In this document: piece by piece, positions 1 to 8,436 of the stretch
Position numbering within the stretch: the stretch's first letter is position 1
Layout of the letters: each line of letters begins with the position of its first letter
Origin: UKL13-2 sp031430555
GTDB lineage: Bacteria; Pseudomonadota; Gammaproteobacteria; Burkholderiales; Usitatibacteraceae
NCBI GenBank assembly: GCA_031430555.1
Contig: JANPBQ010000011.1
Location: 1-18,047 of the forward strand
Length of the DNA stretch: 18,047 nt
Reading direction: 5' to 3'
Position numbers and translations under genes: made by a program
Notes under the pieces: model-generated
Databases searched by the model: none
Told to the model about the DNA's origin: nothing
The model's input: the letters and a program-made list of their open reading frames with translations, nothing else

Positions 1-398
1 TTGCGGACTAGTTCGTGGGCAATGGATATAGCGCCAGCCAATCAGGCCGCCGGACGGAAAGCGGACATTGAGCTTGTTGCTTTGTCAAGGTGATCGCACT
101 TGTAGTTTGAACGTGGCGTATTGTTGTGTAGCGAAATTGAAAGAAATGGCATCTTTCAACGAGTAGTTTGATTGTCGCTGAACGGCCAGAAGCGGTCACA
201 CGTTGGCGTCTCCGACTTTATACATAGCCGTCATTCAAAAAGTCACTGAAATTTTGCCAACTGTCGGTTCGCGATAAGCTGGGTTTTATAAAGCCTAGTA
301 TGGATTGAAGAATATTGCGTTAATGAATGGAAAGGTCTATACGTTCGTTAGCTGACTCTGCGAGCCAGCGTCCAACTTTTCAAACGGGAGACGTTCGA
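1..398. other. Gene-poor leader upstream of the peptide importer
   Basis: I see no convincing gene here. A 63-codon minus-strand reading frame at 8-199 has no ribosome binding site and looks like a translated intergenic repeat. The segment at about 50-200 carries GAAGCGGTCA at 189-198 and AGCGGACATT near 58-68. Similar words recur in the intergenic stretch at 10409-10459, so both may be degenerate copies of a dispersed intergenic repeat. The AT-rich part at 240-330 probably holds the promoter of the downstream operon, but I could not find a well-spaced -35/-10 pair. Confidence 0.4.
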
Positions 399-2066
399 AT
401 GAAAAACTTCTGGGTTGGTTTGGTTACAGCGGGCGTACTTTTTGTGCCGACGCTTTCGCAGTCGCAGGGGACGAGGGATAATTTAACGATCGGCTTGGCG
501 CAATCCCCGCCCAGCCTTCATCCCGGTATCGAGCCGACGACCGTCAGGAATCAGGTGTTGCGCATCGGCTACCGACCCATCACGGGCTACGACCCGGATT
601 TCAAGCAACATTGTTTCTTGTGCACCGAAGTGCCGACCGTCGCAAATGGACGTGCCAAGGTGGTCGAACTAGGAGGGGGCAAACAGGGCGTGACCGTCAG
701 ATTTACCTTGCTTCCGGACGCCAAGTGGGGCGATGGCACGCCGATCACATCCAAAGACGTGGCATTCACATGGGCCGTTGGCAGCAAGCCCGAAAGCGGC
801 TTTGGCTTTCCCAGCATATTCCAGCGCATTTCCAGGGTCGAGGTAATCGATGCCAAGAATTTCATCCTGCACCTGAACACAATCGCTTACGACTTCGCCA
901 ATCTGAATGATTTTGCATTGCTGCCGGCGCATCTGGAAGAACCAGTCGTCAAATCTTTACCGAGCCCTGCCGAATACAATAAACGCACCACCTATAACCG
1001 CGAACCGACCACACCGGGTCTGTGGAACGGGCCCTACAAACTCACCCAAATCCAGTCCGGTTCCTTTTTCGTGTTCGAACCCAACCCGCACTGGTGGGGA
1101 GCAAAGCCCGCGTTCAAGCGCATCACGTTCAAGGTGATCGAAAACACCTCGACGCTGGAAGCCAATCTTCGCTCCGGTGACATTGATTTCACCACATGGC
1201 TGTCGATTGACCAGGCGCTGGCGATGGCCAAGGAACCGGCCATGCAACAAAAATATACGTTTGACTACCCGCTTACCCTTGGCTACGAAAGAGTTGACCT
1301 CAATTTGAACAATCCGCTGCTCAAAGACAAGCGTGTTCGCCATGCGCTGCTACTTGCCATCGACCGCGACACAATCGTTAAACAGTTATTTGAGAACAAA
1401 TATCCGGTCGCACACAGTTGGGTGACCCCAGTGGACGCAGGTTATGACCCTGGCATTGCGAAAACCGTATTCGATCCAGCAAAGGCCAAGGCGCTGCTGG
1501 ATGCGGCCGGCTTCAAGCCGGGTGCCGGTGGCGTTCGCGTCAACGCGCAGAACCAGCGCTTGTCGTTTGAATTCGTGACGACGGCTGGCAACAAGCTGCG
1601 TGAATTGGTGCAACAGGTACTGCAGAACCAGTGGAAACAGGTCGGCATCGAGGTCGTCATCAAAAACGTTCCGGCGCGTACTTTTTTCGGCGAGACGGTG
1701 AAGAAACGTCAATACACCGGTCTGGCGATGTCGGCCTGGAATGCCTTGCATGAGCAGCCACCCCTCAACACGCTGGCAAGCGTGGGAATTCCGACGGCGG
1801 CCAATAATTTTTCTGGTGCCAATTATTCGGGTTTCAGCAATGCCGCTTTTGACAAACTGACCAACCAGCTCGAGGCCGAACTGGATCCCGGCAAACGCCG
1901 GCCGCTGTGGATCGAGTTACAGAAGATCTATGTCGATGAAACACCCAGACTACCGCTGTACTTCACCACCGACCGGATCATCGCGCCCAAATGGTTGACG
2001 GGCGTTATCCGGCCGGGTCGCCCGCCCAACAACGCCTCTTTTATTGAGACCTGGGGCGTCCGTTGA
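399..2066 (+). CDS. Peptide ABC transporter periplasmic substrate-binding protein (family 5 SBP)
   Basis: Periplasmic receptor that would capture peptides or related solutes and deliver them to the membrane permeases encoded downstream. The start is placed at ATG 399, not the upstream in-frame ATG at 327. It has GGGAG at 386-390 with correct spacing, and it puts a Sec signal peptide at the N terminus (MKNFWVG, then a hydrophobic stretch to about residue 22). The mature part has the SBP_bac_5 pattern: a conserved 'DAKWGDGTPITSKDVAFTW' segment near residues 97-115, 'NPLLKDKRVRHALLLAIDR' near the middle, and a C-terminal 'LWIELQKIYVDETPRLPLYF' segment. Its 555 aa are normal for DppA/OppA relatives. 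It is not a lipoprotein, as no lipobox is visible. Residues 71-75 contain a C-x-x-C pair that may form a disulfide. The stop overlaps the next start. The ligand (dipeptide, oligopeptide, opine or other) cannot be deduced. Confidence 0.93.
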   Translation: MKNFWVGLVTAGVLFVPTLSQSQGTRDNLTIGLAQSPPSLHPGIEPTTVRNQVLRIGYRPITGYDPDFKQHCFLCTEVPTVANGRAKVVELGGGKQGVTVRFTLLPDAKWGDGTPITSKDVAFTWAVGSKPESGFGFPSIFQRISRVEVIDAKNFILHLNTIAYDFANLNDFALLPAHLEEPVVKSLPSPAEYNKRTTYNREPTTPGLWNGPYKLTQIQSGSFFVFEPNPHWWGAKPAFKRITFKVIENTSTLEANLRSGDIDFTTWLSIDQALAMAKEPAMQQKYTFDYPLTLGYERVDLNLNNPLLKDKRVRHALLLAIDRDTIVKQLFENKYPVAHSWVTPVDAGYDPGIAKTVFDPAKAKALLDAAGFKPGAGGVRVNAQNQRLSFEFVTTAGNKLRELVQQVLQNQWKQVGIEVVIKNVPARTFFGETVKKRQYTGLAMSAWNALHEQPPLNTLASVGIPTAANNFSGANYSGFSNAAFDKLTNQLEAELDPGKRRPLWIELQKIYVDETPRLPLYFTTDRIIAPKWLTGVIRPGRPPNNASFIETWGVR

Positions 2067-3070
2067 CACAAGCAGCGGTTGCCGTGGACGCGTTTACGTC
2101 CGCAGCAGAAGCGCCGTTACTGGAGGTGAATGGACTGTCGGTCGGTTTCGGCACTGACCGAGGTCATCTACAGGCCATCGACGCCATCTCATACCAGGTG
2201 ATGCCGGGCAAAACGTTGGGGATGGTCGGCGAAAGTGGCTGCGGCAAGTCCACTACCGCGTTGGCCCTGATGGGGCTGCTGCCCGGCAGCAGCAAGGTTG
2301 GCGGAACGGCACGCTTTCAGGGGCAGGATTTGCTCGCACAGAGCGAGACACAATGGCGCAAAACCCGCGGCAACCGAATCGCCATGATTTTTCAGGAACC
2401 GATGACCGCGTTGAATCCGGTGGTGCCGATCGGTGACCAGATCGGCGAAACGTTGGTGTTGCACCAGAAGCTTGACCGCCGCGCCGCCCGCGAACGGGCC
2501 GTGGATATGCTCGATGAAGTCGGCATCCCGTCGGCGCGCACTCGCGCTAGTGCGTACCCGCACCAGTTGTCGGGTGGCATGCGCCAGCGGGCGATGATCG
2601 CGATGGCACTTGCCTGCCGACCGAGTCTGCTACTGGCTGATGAACCAACAACGGCGCTGGATGTGACGATCCAGGCGCAAATATTGGAGCTGATGCTCGA
2701 ACTCCAGGACCGCATTGGCATGGCGATCCAGTTCATTAGTCACAATCTAGGTGTGGTTTCCGAGCTGGCCGACGACATCATCGTCATGTATGCCGGACGC
2801 ATCGTCGAGCGCGCGCCGACGGCCGAACTGTTCGCGGCCCCCCGGCATCCGTACACGCAGGGACTGATTCATACCCTGCCCAATCTCGCCCACCGGCAAT
2901 CGCGGCTACCGGTGATCCCCGGCGGCATGCCCAATCTTGCCGTCAAGACACAGGGCTGCCGGTTTGCCGACCGTTGTGCGCAGGTCATGCCGTCGTGCCG
3001 CGACGAGGTGCCGACGTTGCAAGCGCTATCGCCAAACCACGATGTCGCGTGCTTTCGGGCGGTGCCATGA
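2063..3070 (+). CDS. Peptide ABC transporter ATP-binding protein (DppD/OppD-like)
   Basis: First of two cytoplasmic ATPases that would form a heterodimer powering peptide import. All nucleotide-binding motifs are intact: Walker A GESGCGKST at residues 56-64, Q-loop FQEP near 110-113, signature LSGGMRQR at 169-176, Walker B LLLADEP at 189-195, and the switch histidine H227 in ISHNLG. The usual D after that histidine is N here. The C-terminal oligopeptide-transporter extension contains clustered cysteines (GCRFADRC, MPSC, AC), typical of the DppD/OppD subfamily. It starts with TTG at 2063, inside the TTGA overlap with the upstream stop. The GGGG run at 2052-2055 can serve as its ribosome binding site, and the overlap implies translational coupling. 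A later GTG is possible but less well placed. 335 aa is the normal length. Confidence 0.93.
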   Translation: MTQAAVAVDAFTSAAEAPLLEVNGLSVGFGTDRGHLQAIDAISYQVMPGKTLGMVGESGCGKSTTALALMGLLPGSSKVGGTARFQGQDLLAQSETQWRKTRGNRIAMIFQEPMTALNPVVPIGDQIGETLVLHQKLDRRAARERAVDMLDEVGIPSARTRASAYPHQLSGGMRQRAMIAMALACRPSLLLADEPTTALDVTIQAQILELMLELQDRIGMAIQFISHNLGVVSELADDIIVMYAGRIVERAPTAELFAAPRHPYTQGLIHTLPNLAHRQSRLPVIPGGMPNLAVKTQGCRFADRCAQVMPSCRDEVPTLQALSPNHDVACFRAVP

Positions 3071-4047
3071 CGATGCCATTGCTGGAGGTCGAACACCTCT
3101 CGGTCCACTTTGCCATGCCACGAACGTCATGGTTTAAGCGCGGCCCGGCACCCGTGTTGCAGGCAGTGACCGATGTCAGTTTTTTGATTTTCCCCGGAGA
3201 GACACTGGCGCTGGTGGGCGAGAGTGGGTGCGGCAAAACCACACTGGGACGTGCGCTGGTCGGGCTATATCCGGCGACTTCTGGCGCGATTCGATTCAAG
3301 GGGCAAGATTTGGCCGGCATGTCGATAAACGAGCGCAAGCCATCGCGGCGCGCGATCCAGATGATCTTTCAGGATCCGAACGACTCGCTCAATCCTCGTC
3401 TACCGGTATCCGACGTGATCACCGAGCCACTGCGCATTCACGGCATCGGCAATCGTGCCGAGCGCGAGCAACGCGCCCGTGACCTGATCACCCAGGTTGG
3501 CTTGCCGGTCGATGCGCTCAACCGTTATCCACACCAGTTTTCCGGCGGTCAGCGGCAACGTATCGCGATTGCGCGCGCGCTGGGGCCCGAACCCGATTTG
3601 ATGGTGGCTGACGAACCGCTGTCGGCGCTCGATGTATCGATCCAGAGCCAGATCATGAACCTGATGAGCGAACTGCGGGAGAAGCGCAGCTTGAGCTTCT
3701 TGTTTATCAGCCACGATCTTGGTGCCGTGCATCATCTCGCCGACCGGGTGGCGGTCATGTATCTGGGTCGCCTGGTCGAGGTGGCCAATCGCGATGATCT
3801 TTATGCGCGGCCTAGCCACCCCTACAGCCGCGCCCTGATCGACGCGATTCCGCACGTCGGGCAAGGCCACCGCAGCCGTGGCCGCACCATTCAGGGCGAT
3901 TTACCCAGCCCGTTGAAGCCTCCGTCCGGATGTGCGTTCCATCCGCGTTGCCCCAAGGCGCAGGCAATATGCCGAACCGAAGCGCCGGTGTTGGTTGCAG
4001 CACCCGGTAGACCACAGCAGCTTGCTGCGTGTCATTTTAAGGACTGA
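3067..4047 (+). CDS. Peptide ABC transporter ATP-binding protein (DppF/OppF-like)
   Basis: Second ATPase of the importer. Walker A is GESGCGKTT at residues 51-59, Q-loop FQDP at 101-104, signature FSGGQRQR at 158-165, Walker B with ADEP ending at 184, and switch H206 in SHDLG. The 'RRAIQMIFQDPNDSLNPR' segment is characteristic of the F-type subunit, as is the C-terminal cysteine-containing region (GCAFHPRCPKAQAIC). The frame stays open upstream to 2974, but ATG 3067 forms an ATGA overlap with the stop of the preceding ATPase. It also gives the expected N terminus (MTMPLLEVEHLSVHF), so it is the chosen start. 326 aa. A 24 nt gap separates it from the permease gene. Confidence 0.93.
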   Translation: MTMPLLEVEHLSVHFAMPRTSWFKRGPAPVLQAVTDVSFLIFPGETLALVGESGCGKTTLGRALVGLYPATSGAIRFKGQDLAGMSINERKPSRRAIQMIFQDPNDSLNPRLPVSDVITEPLRIHGIGNRAEREQRARDLITQVGLPVDALNRYPHQFSGGQRQRIAIARALGPEPDLMVADEPLSALDVSIQSQIMNLMSELREKRSLSFLFISHDLGAVHHLADRVAVMYLGRLVEVANRDDLYARPSHPYSRALIDAIPHVGQGHRSRGRTIQGDLPSPLKPPSGCAFHPRCPKAQAICRTEAPVLVAAPGRPQQLAACHFKD

Positions 4048-4071
4048 CCAAGGACTGCAAGGGAGCACAGC

Positions 4072-5028
4072 ATGATCCGTTTCATTGCTTCGCGTATGGC
4101 CCAGAGCGCAATCGTGCTATTGGTGATGTCGTTTGTGATTTATAGCCTGATCGGGCTCATGCCCGGCGACCCGATCGATGAAATGGTCAACTCGAATCCG
4201 GGTTACAGCGCAGAGGACGTCGCCCGATTGCGCTTGCAGTACGGGCTCGATCAGCCGCTCATCCAGCGCTACGGCCATTGGCTGCAAGCGGCCGCGACGC
4301 TAGACTTCGGCTATTCGCGAACCTATACGCAGCCGGTGTTGAAGATCATGGGCCCGGCGCTGTTGCAGACGGGCAAACTGGTCGGCGTATCGTTTCTGTT
4401 GTTTAGCGTGCTGGCGATAATCCTCGGGATTGTGGCAGCGCTTTGCAAAGATTCGGCGCTCGACCGCGCCATCAATTTGTTTTCGTTTGCCGGCATTTCG
4501 GTGCCGGTGTTTTTTCTCGCGTTGATGTTGATTTTCCTGCTTGCGGTGCGGATGCAATGGCTGCCGGCCAGCGGCATGTTCACTATCAGCGGACCGGGAG
4601 GTGTGCTCGACCATGCAAAGTATCTGGTCTTGCCGGTATTAACGTTGACCGCCGCCTACACCGGCCGATTCACGCGCTTTACCCGGGCATCGATGATCGA
4701 GACCTTGCGCATGGACTACATCCGCACGGCACGCGCCAAGGGTGCGGGACCCGTGCGCGTGGTGTTTCGCCACGCATTGCGCAACGCAATGATTCCGGTC
4801 GTAACGGTGCTGGCCCTGAGCTTTGGCAGCCTGCTTGGCGGCGCGCTGATCGTCGAGACGATGTTTGCCCAGCGCGGCATGGGCAAACTCATTTACGACG
4901 CCATCATGGGCAACGATTTCAATCTGGCATTGATGGGATTGCTGTTTGTCACCGCAGTAACGCTCGTATGTAACCTGCTTGCCGACATCGCCTATGCCTG
5001 GCTCGACCCGAGGATATCTTTGACATGA
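4072..5028 (+). CDS. Peptide ABC transporter permease (DppB/OppB-like)
   Basis: Inner-membrane permease with the DppB plan. A first membrane helix begins near residue 9 (ending at the 'LMPGDP' motif), a short periplasmic loop follows, and five further hydrophobic segments come after about residue 100. The cytoplasmic EAA loop that docks with the ATPase is clear: 'DYIRTARAKGAGPVRVVFRH' near residues 219-238, followed by ALRNAMIP. The C terminus DPRISLT is typical. AGGGAG at 4060-4065 is a strong ribosome binding site for ATG 4072. Its TGA overlaps the start of the partner permease by 4 nt. 318 aa is the normal size. Confidence 0.92.
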   Translation: MIRFIASRMAQSAIVLLVMSFVIYSLIGLMPGDPIDEMVNSNPGYSAEDVARLRLQYGLDQPLIQRYGHWLQAAATLDFGYSRTYTQPVLKIMGPALLQTGKLVGVSFLLFSVLAIILGIVAALCKDSALDRAINLFSFAGISVPVFFLALMLIFLLAVRMQWLPASGMFTISGPGGVLDHAKYLVLPVLTLTAAYTGRFTRFTRASMIETLRMDYIRTARAKGAGPVRVVFRHALRNAMIPVVTVLALSFGSLLGGALIVETMFAQRGMGKLIYDAIMGNDFNLALMGLLFVTAVTLVCNLLADIAYAWLDPRISLT

Positions 5029-5984
5029 CTGACTTGTCCCTCACCGGCGGCGATAGCCTTGCCGTCGGCACCACGATTGCTGATCGCCCCCAGTCTGTCT
5101 GGCAATTGCGCTGGCAGCGACTATCGCGAAACCGGGCCGCGATGTTTTGCGGTGTCGTGCTGTTGCTGTTGATGCTGTTTTCTTTTTCGGCACCACTTTA
5201 CGAGCGGCTGATGGGTATCGACGCCAATGACACTAACTTGTTGGCGCGTTTCGGCGCGGCGTCGGCCAGTCACCCGCTCGGCACGGATGAGGCCGGCCGC
5301 GATGTGGTGGCGCGCCTCATGTACGGCGGTCGCATTTCGCTGTTGGTCGGCTTTATCGGGGCATTGAGTGCGGCACTGATCGGCACCGTGATTGGATTGC
5401 TGGCCGGTTATTACCGTGGTCGCATCGATGCCGTATTGATGCGCGTGACCGATGGCGTGATTGCGTTGCCCACGCTGCCGTTGCTGATCGTGTTTGCCGC
5501 GATCGATCTGCAAAAGCTCGGTTTCTCCGAGGAATTCGCGCGCTCCGGGGCGGCAAATTTCTACCGGATCGTCATCATCATTGCGGCGGTCGGATGGCCC
5601 ACGGTCGCACGTCTGGTGCGCGCATCGACCATGAGCCTGATGGCCCGCGAATATGTGTTGGCCGCGCGGGCGCAAGGAGCCAGCGCCTGGCACATCATGA
5701 CCGTTCATGTGCTGCCCAATACCGCGTCACCCATCATCGTCGCCATTACGCTGCAGGTTGGTGCCATTATCTTGTACGAAAGTACCCTCAGCTTCCTGGG
5801 GCTGGGCATCCAGCCGCCTACGTCTAGCTGGGGAAATATGCTGACGAATGCCCAGGAGCTGATCTCCTCGGCACCTGCCTTGGCTTTTTATCCCGGCACC
5901 CTGATTTTCCTGACGGTGATTGCGGTGAACTTTTTTGGCGACGGCCTGCAGGATGCGTTCGACCCGCGTGCAGAGTCTCATTGA
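5025..5984 (+). CDS. Peptide ABC transporter permease (DppC/OppC-like)
   Basis: Second permease of the importer. The cytoplasmic N-terminal segment (about 38 aa) leads into a first helix near residues 39-58. The family motif HPLGTDEAGRDVVARL is present near residues 85-100. The EAA loop reads 'AREYVLAARAQGASAWHIMT' near 206-225 and is followed by VHVLPNTASPIIV. The tail GDGLQDAFDPR is the usual DppC ending. It starts within an ATGA overlap with the upstream permease, so the pair is probably translationally coupled. It is the last gene of the five-gene operon. The order binding protein-D-F-B-C differs from the common A-B-C-D-F arrangement of the enterobacterial dpp operon. Confidence 0.92.
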   Translation: MTDLSLTGGDSLAVGTTIADRPQSVWQLRWQRLSRNRAAMFCGVVLLLLMLFSFSAPLYERLMGIDANDTNLLARFGAASASHPLGTDEAGRDVVARLMYGGRISLLVGFIGALSAALIGTVIGLLAGYYRGRIDAVLMRVTDGVIALPTLPLLIVFAAIDLQKLGFSEEFARSGAANFYRIVIIIAAVGWPTVARLVRASTMSLMAREYVLAARAQGASAWHIMTVHVLPNTASPIIVAITLQVGAIILYESTLSFLGLGIQPPTSSWGNMLTNAQELISSAPALAFYPGTLIFLTVIAVNFFGDGLQDAFDPRAESH

Positions 5985-6048
5985 CGGTGACGCATTGCCC
6001 TACCGTGAAGGATTGGCGAAACTGACCGAAAGCATGCCAATAAGTAGA

Positions 6049-6179
6049 TGGGAACTTCTCGAAACCTCCAAAATTCGTCATTCCAGCGTAGGCTGGAATA
6101 CAGTCCATCGCAATTTAAACGACTTGGAACGGACTGGGTCCCAGCCTACGCTGGGACGACGGGTTATTAGAAGTTCCCA
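6049..6179. repeat. Pair of inverted REP-like hairpins (BIME-like element)
   Basis: Two 31-nt units, 6076-6106 and 6131-6161, are inverted copies of each other with 26 of 31 positions matching. Each is itself a hairpin: TTCCAGC/GCTGGAA around GTAG in the left unit, and GTCCCAGC/GCTGGGAC around CTAC in the right. An outer perfect 11-nt inverted repeat flanks them (TGGGAACTTCT at 6049-6059 and its complement at 6169-6179), so the whole segment could fold into a large cruciform. This organisation resembles REP/BIME elements, which lie between genes in many beta- and gammaproteobacteria. It sits 64 nt after the importer operon and could stop transcription or protect the mRNA 3' end. That role is inference. 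Confidence 0.75.
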
Positions 6180-6180
6180 A

Positions 6181-6233
6181 ATACGAAGATCGCCATTTGG
6201 TGCGGTGTTTGAGGCAAAAGCTTCGAGAAGCCC
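6181..6233 (+). promoter_or_regulatory. Leader element shared with the second TPR gene, copy 1
   Basis: The 24 nt at 6181-6204 match 8343-8366 at 21 positions (core AAGATCGCCATT). The match resumes about 39 nt downstream with GCTTCGAGAAGC, against GCTACGAGAGGC in the other copy. Both copies lie at similar distances before two paralogous TPR genes. This may be a conserved regulatory element or simply the residue of the duplication. No clear promoter hexamers were recognised within it. Confidence 0.45.
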
Positions 6234-6278
6234 ACCAATGCTGGTTCTGCATAAGAATTGAATTTGGGAGGCTGCACG

Positions 6279-8309
6279 ATGACGACGGCATCTGGGAATA
6301 CGAACGGGATTGAGTCTCCAGCCACATCTGATCGTGTTGCGCCCAGCGAGGGAGCAACCACCAAAGAATTCGGCAGCGCACCAGAAACCGCTGCGTTGCT
6401 GGCCAGCGCACCAACTACCCACACAGCGGTGGGTAATGCCACACCCAATACGCAGAGAGAAGTTTCCGTCACCATCCCCGGCCTAAGCCAGACCCTGCAC
6501 GGTATCGATCATGAATTGCAACTGCTTTCGCGTACCCACAAATTCGATTGGGTCTCCAAGCGGCTGTTGGTGCTGCGCAATGTAATCATCGCGAGCCTGT
6601 TGGTACTGGTGACGATCCTGATCGTGGTCGTCGCCATCAGTGAGCTCACCAAGAAGGCGCTGGTGATCAATGGGTTCGATGTGCCAACCTCACTGGAGGA
6701 ACGCGGCTTTACCAGCAGGGTGCTGGGCAAGAAACTGGTGGATCAAATGACGTTGATCCGAAGCCAGACGCTCACGCGGCTATCCACAAGAGACATAAAC
6801 CCGTCAGTTTGGAAATCCGATGCGGACTTGACGATCGCTGAAAGCAAGTTGACAGTAGGTGCCGTATTTGCCTATGTACGTGGGCTGCTGGGACGCGACA
6901 CCTACGTCGATGGCGAACTCATGGGTCAGGGATCGGAAGTGGCGCTGACGGTGCGCATCCGTGGCAATTCGCACAAAACAATCGTCGGCAATATCGACGA
7001 TCTGGACGGTCTGATGCTGAAGGCCGCCGAGCACATCATGCTGGAATCTCATCCGTTCATTGTGGGGCAGTTCCGCTATTTCAACAAAGACATCGCGGGC
7101 GCATTGCAGGCTGTCACCAAGGCGACGCAATCCGATAATCCTGAAGAGGTTGCCGAAGGACTGCACCTGTGGGGTACCCTGCTGCTGGCGAAAGGCGATC
7201 GAACCGGGGCGTTCGTCAAGTGGGAAGAATCGATTTTGGCCTCGCCGAAGACTTCGCGCGCGGAGGAAAGCATTGTCTTTGCGCTGCGCACGCAGGGCCG
7301 GCGTGATGAGGCGACCAAACGCCTGGAGCGACGCGCCGCACTTTACCCAAACGATCCGTACGTGTGGGGAATGTTGGGAGAAGGAAGTTTTGATGTGGGA
7401 GATCTGGTCGCAGTCGAGCGTTTCAGTCAGAAAGCGCTGGCGCTCAATCCGCAGGAGCGCGTTGCGATGATGAATCAGAACCGCCTGTTGATCGTACGCG
7501 GCGACTATCAGGCTGCCCTCGCTGTCGGCGACCAGATGATGCGACTCGTCACAAAGACGCAGGATCCTGAAATGCGTTCATATGCGATGGGTGCGCAGCT
7601 CAATGCGCTCCTGGTGCTTCGCGAATTTGATCGCGCAAGATCGGTCGTAGAGACCTATCTTGCTGTTGATCCGCTGGGACCGCAGGGTCACTATCGGCAA
7701 GCGGTACTGTTGAACAGTGCGCACGAATACGATGAGGCGCTGGTCAGTGCAAACAAGGCGATCACTTTGGGATCACTCCACAGCCATGGCGCACGGATCA
7801 TCGCGTTGATTGGCAAAGGAGAACTCGATGCAGCGCAACGAGAGGCGGAGAGACACGTTAAACGCGTACCGGCGCTTGGCCTACGCTTGCTCGGAGAAAT
7901 CCATATCCGGCGCGGCCAGCCTGCCCGCGCGGCCGAAATATTTCGTGAAGTTATCAAGCAGGCACCGCAGCATGCCGCCGGCTACACGGGATTGGGACGC
8001 GCACTGGCGCTGCAACGCGACGACGTCGGTGCAGAAGAGCAGTTCAAGAAAGCAGGCGAGATCAACAAGCGAGACGGCGCACTCTTCTACTGGGGCGAGA
8101 TGCTTGCCGCAAAAGGCGATTTCGCGGGCGCGATAAAAAAATATGAGGAAGCGCTGATTCAGGACCCGAAATGGGGAGAGCCTTACGCGAAATGGGGCGA
8201 GTCGTTGGTAGCACTTGGCAATGCCGATGCTGCAAAAGAAAAATTCGCCAAGGCGCTAGAGCTTGAGCCGAAGCATCCGGATTTTCAGAAGTACAAAACA
8301 AAGTTTTAA
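6279..8309 (+). CDS. Membrane-anchored periplasmic TPR protein (paralog 1)
   Basis: 676 aa protein of unknown function. The order is: a low-complexity Ala/Thr/Ser-rich cytoplasmic tail (about residues 1-65), a conserved amphipathic segment ending in the basic patch KRLLVLR, one membrane helix at about 101-120, a conserved module (about 130-275, beginning FDVPTSLEERGFTSRVLG and including GRDTYVDGEL), then tetratricopeptide repeats to the end. A typical late repeat is 'GDFAGAIKKYEEALIQDPKW'. The positive-inside rule places the TPRs in the periplasm. The module recalls, by its pattern only, the N-terminal regions of other bacterial TPR sensor or adaptor proteins. ATG 6279 has GGGAGG at 6267-6272. 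The upstream TTG at 6258 lacks such a site. The protein has no cysteine. It is a paralog of the next gene. A scaffold or sensor role is a guess. Confidence 0.85.
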   Translation: MTTASGNTNGIESPATSDRVAPSEGATTKEFGSAPETAALLASAPTTHTAVGNATPNTQREVSVTIPGLSQTLHGIDHELQLLSRTHKFDWVSKRLLVLRNVIIASLLVLVTILIVVVAISELTKKALVINGFDVPTSLEERGFTSRVLGKKLVDQMTLIRSQTLTRLSTRDINPSVWKSDADLTIAESKLTVGAVFAYVRGLLGRDTYVDGELMGQGSEVALTVRIRGNSHKTIVGNIDDLDGLMLKAAEHIMLESHPFIVGQFRYFNKDIAGALQAVTKATQSDNPEEVAEGLHLWGTLLLAKGDRTGAFVKWEESILASPKTSRAEESIVFALRTQGRRDEATKRLERRAALYPNDPYVWGMLGEGSFDVGDLVAVERFSQKALALNPQERVAMMNQNRLLIVRGDYQAALAVGDQMMRLVTKTQDPEMRSYAMGAQLNALLVLREFDRARSVVETYLAVDPLGPQGHYRQAVLLNSAHEYDEALVSANKAITLGSLHSHGARIIALIGKGELDAAQREAERHVKRVPALGLRLLGEIHIRRGQPARAAEIFREVIKQAPQHAAGYTGLGRALALQRDDVGAEEQFKKAGEINKRDGALFYWGEMLAAKGDFAGAIKKYEEALIQDPKWGEPYAKWGESLVALGNADAAKEKFAKALELEPKHPDFQKYKTKF

Positions 8310-8342
8310 AACGGGGGTTATACGCGTAGCGATTCACTGACG

Positions 8343-8396
8343 ATACTAAGATCGCCATTCGGCGCGCCTCATCAGCCATTTGTGCTACGAGAGGCG
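8343..8396 (+). promoter_or_regulatory. Leader element shared with the first TPR gene, copy 2
   Basis: Second copy of the element described at 6181-6233, with the same core AAGATCGCCATT and the same second block at nearly the same offset (41 against 39 nt). It lies 34-87 nt after the stop of paralog 1 and ends about 40 nt before the start of paralog 2. Confidence 0.45.
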
Positions 8397-8436
8397 TATG
8401 GATACTTGCGCTTCACCTTTTAATTGCGGGGTAAAG

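Noticed and set aside
8..199. 63-codon minus-strand reading frame
   Set aside because: No ribosome binding site, no recognisable domain, and it overlaps repeat-like intergenic words; such frames are usually translated repeats.
6049..6179. CRISPR array or insertion sequence
   Set aside because: Only two inverted units with no regular spacers, no Cas genes and no transposase in the window.
5935..6261. 108-codon plus-strand reading frame across the REP-like region
   Set aside because: It runs through the inverted repeats and out of the end of the permease gene in another frame; the protein is an artefact of repeat DNA.
6078..6475. Three overlapping minus-strand frames of about 100 codons
   Set aside because: They lie across the repeat and antisense to the TPR gene start, without ribosome binding sites or domains.
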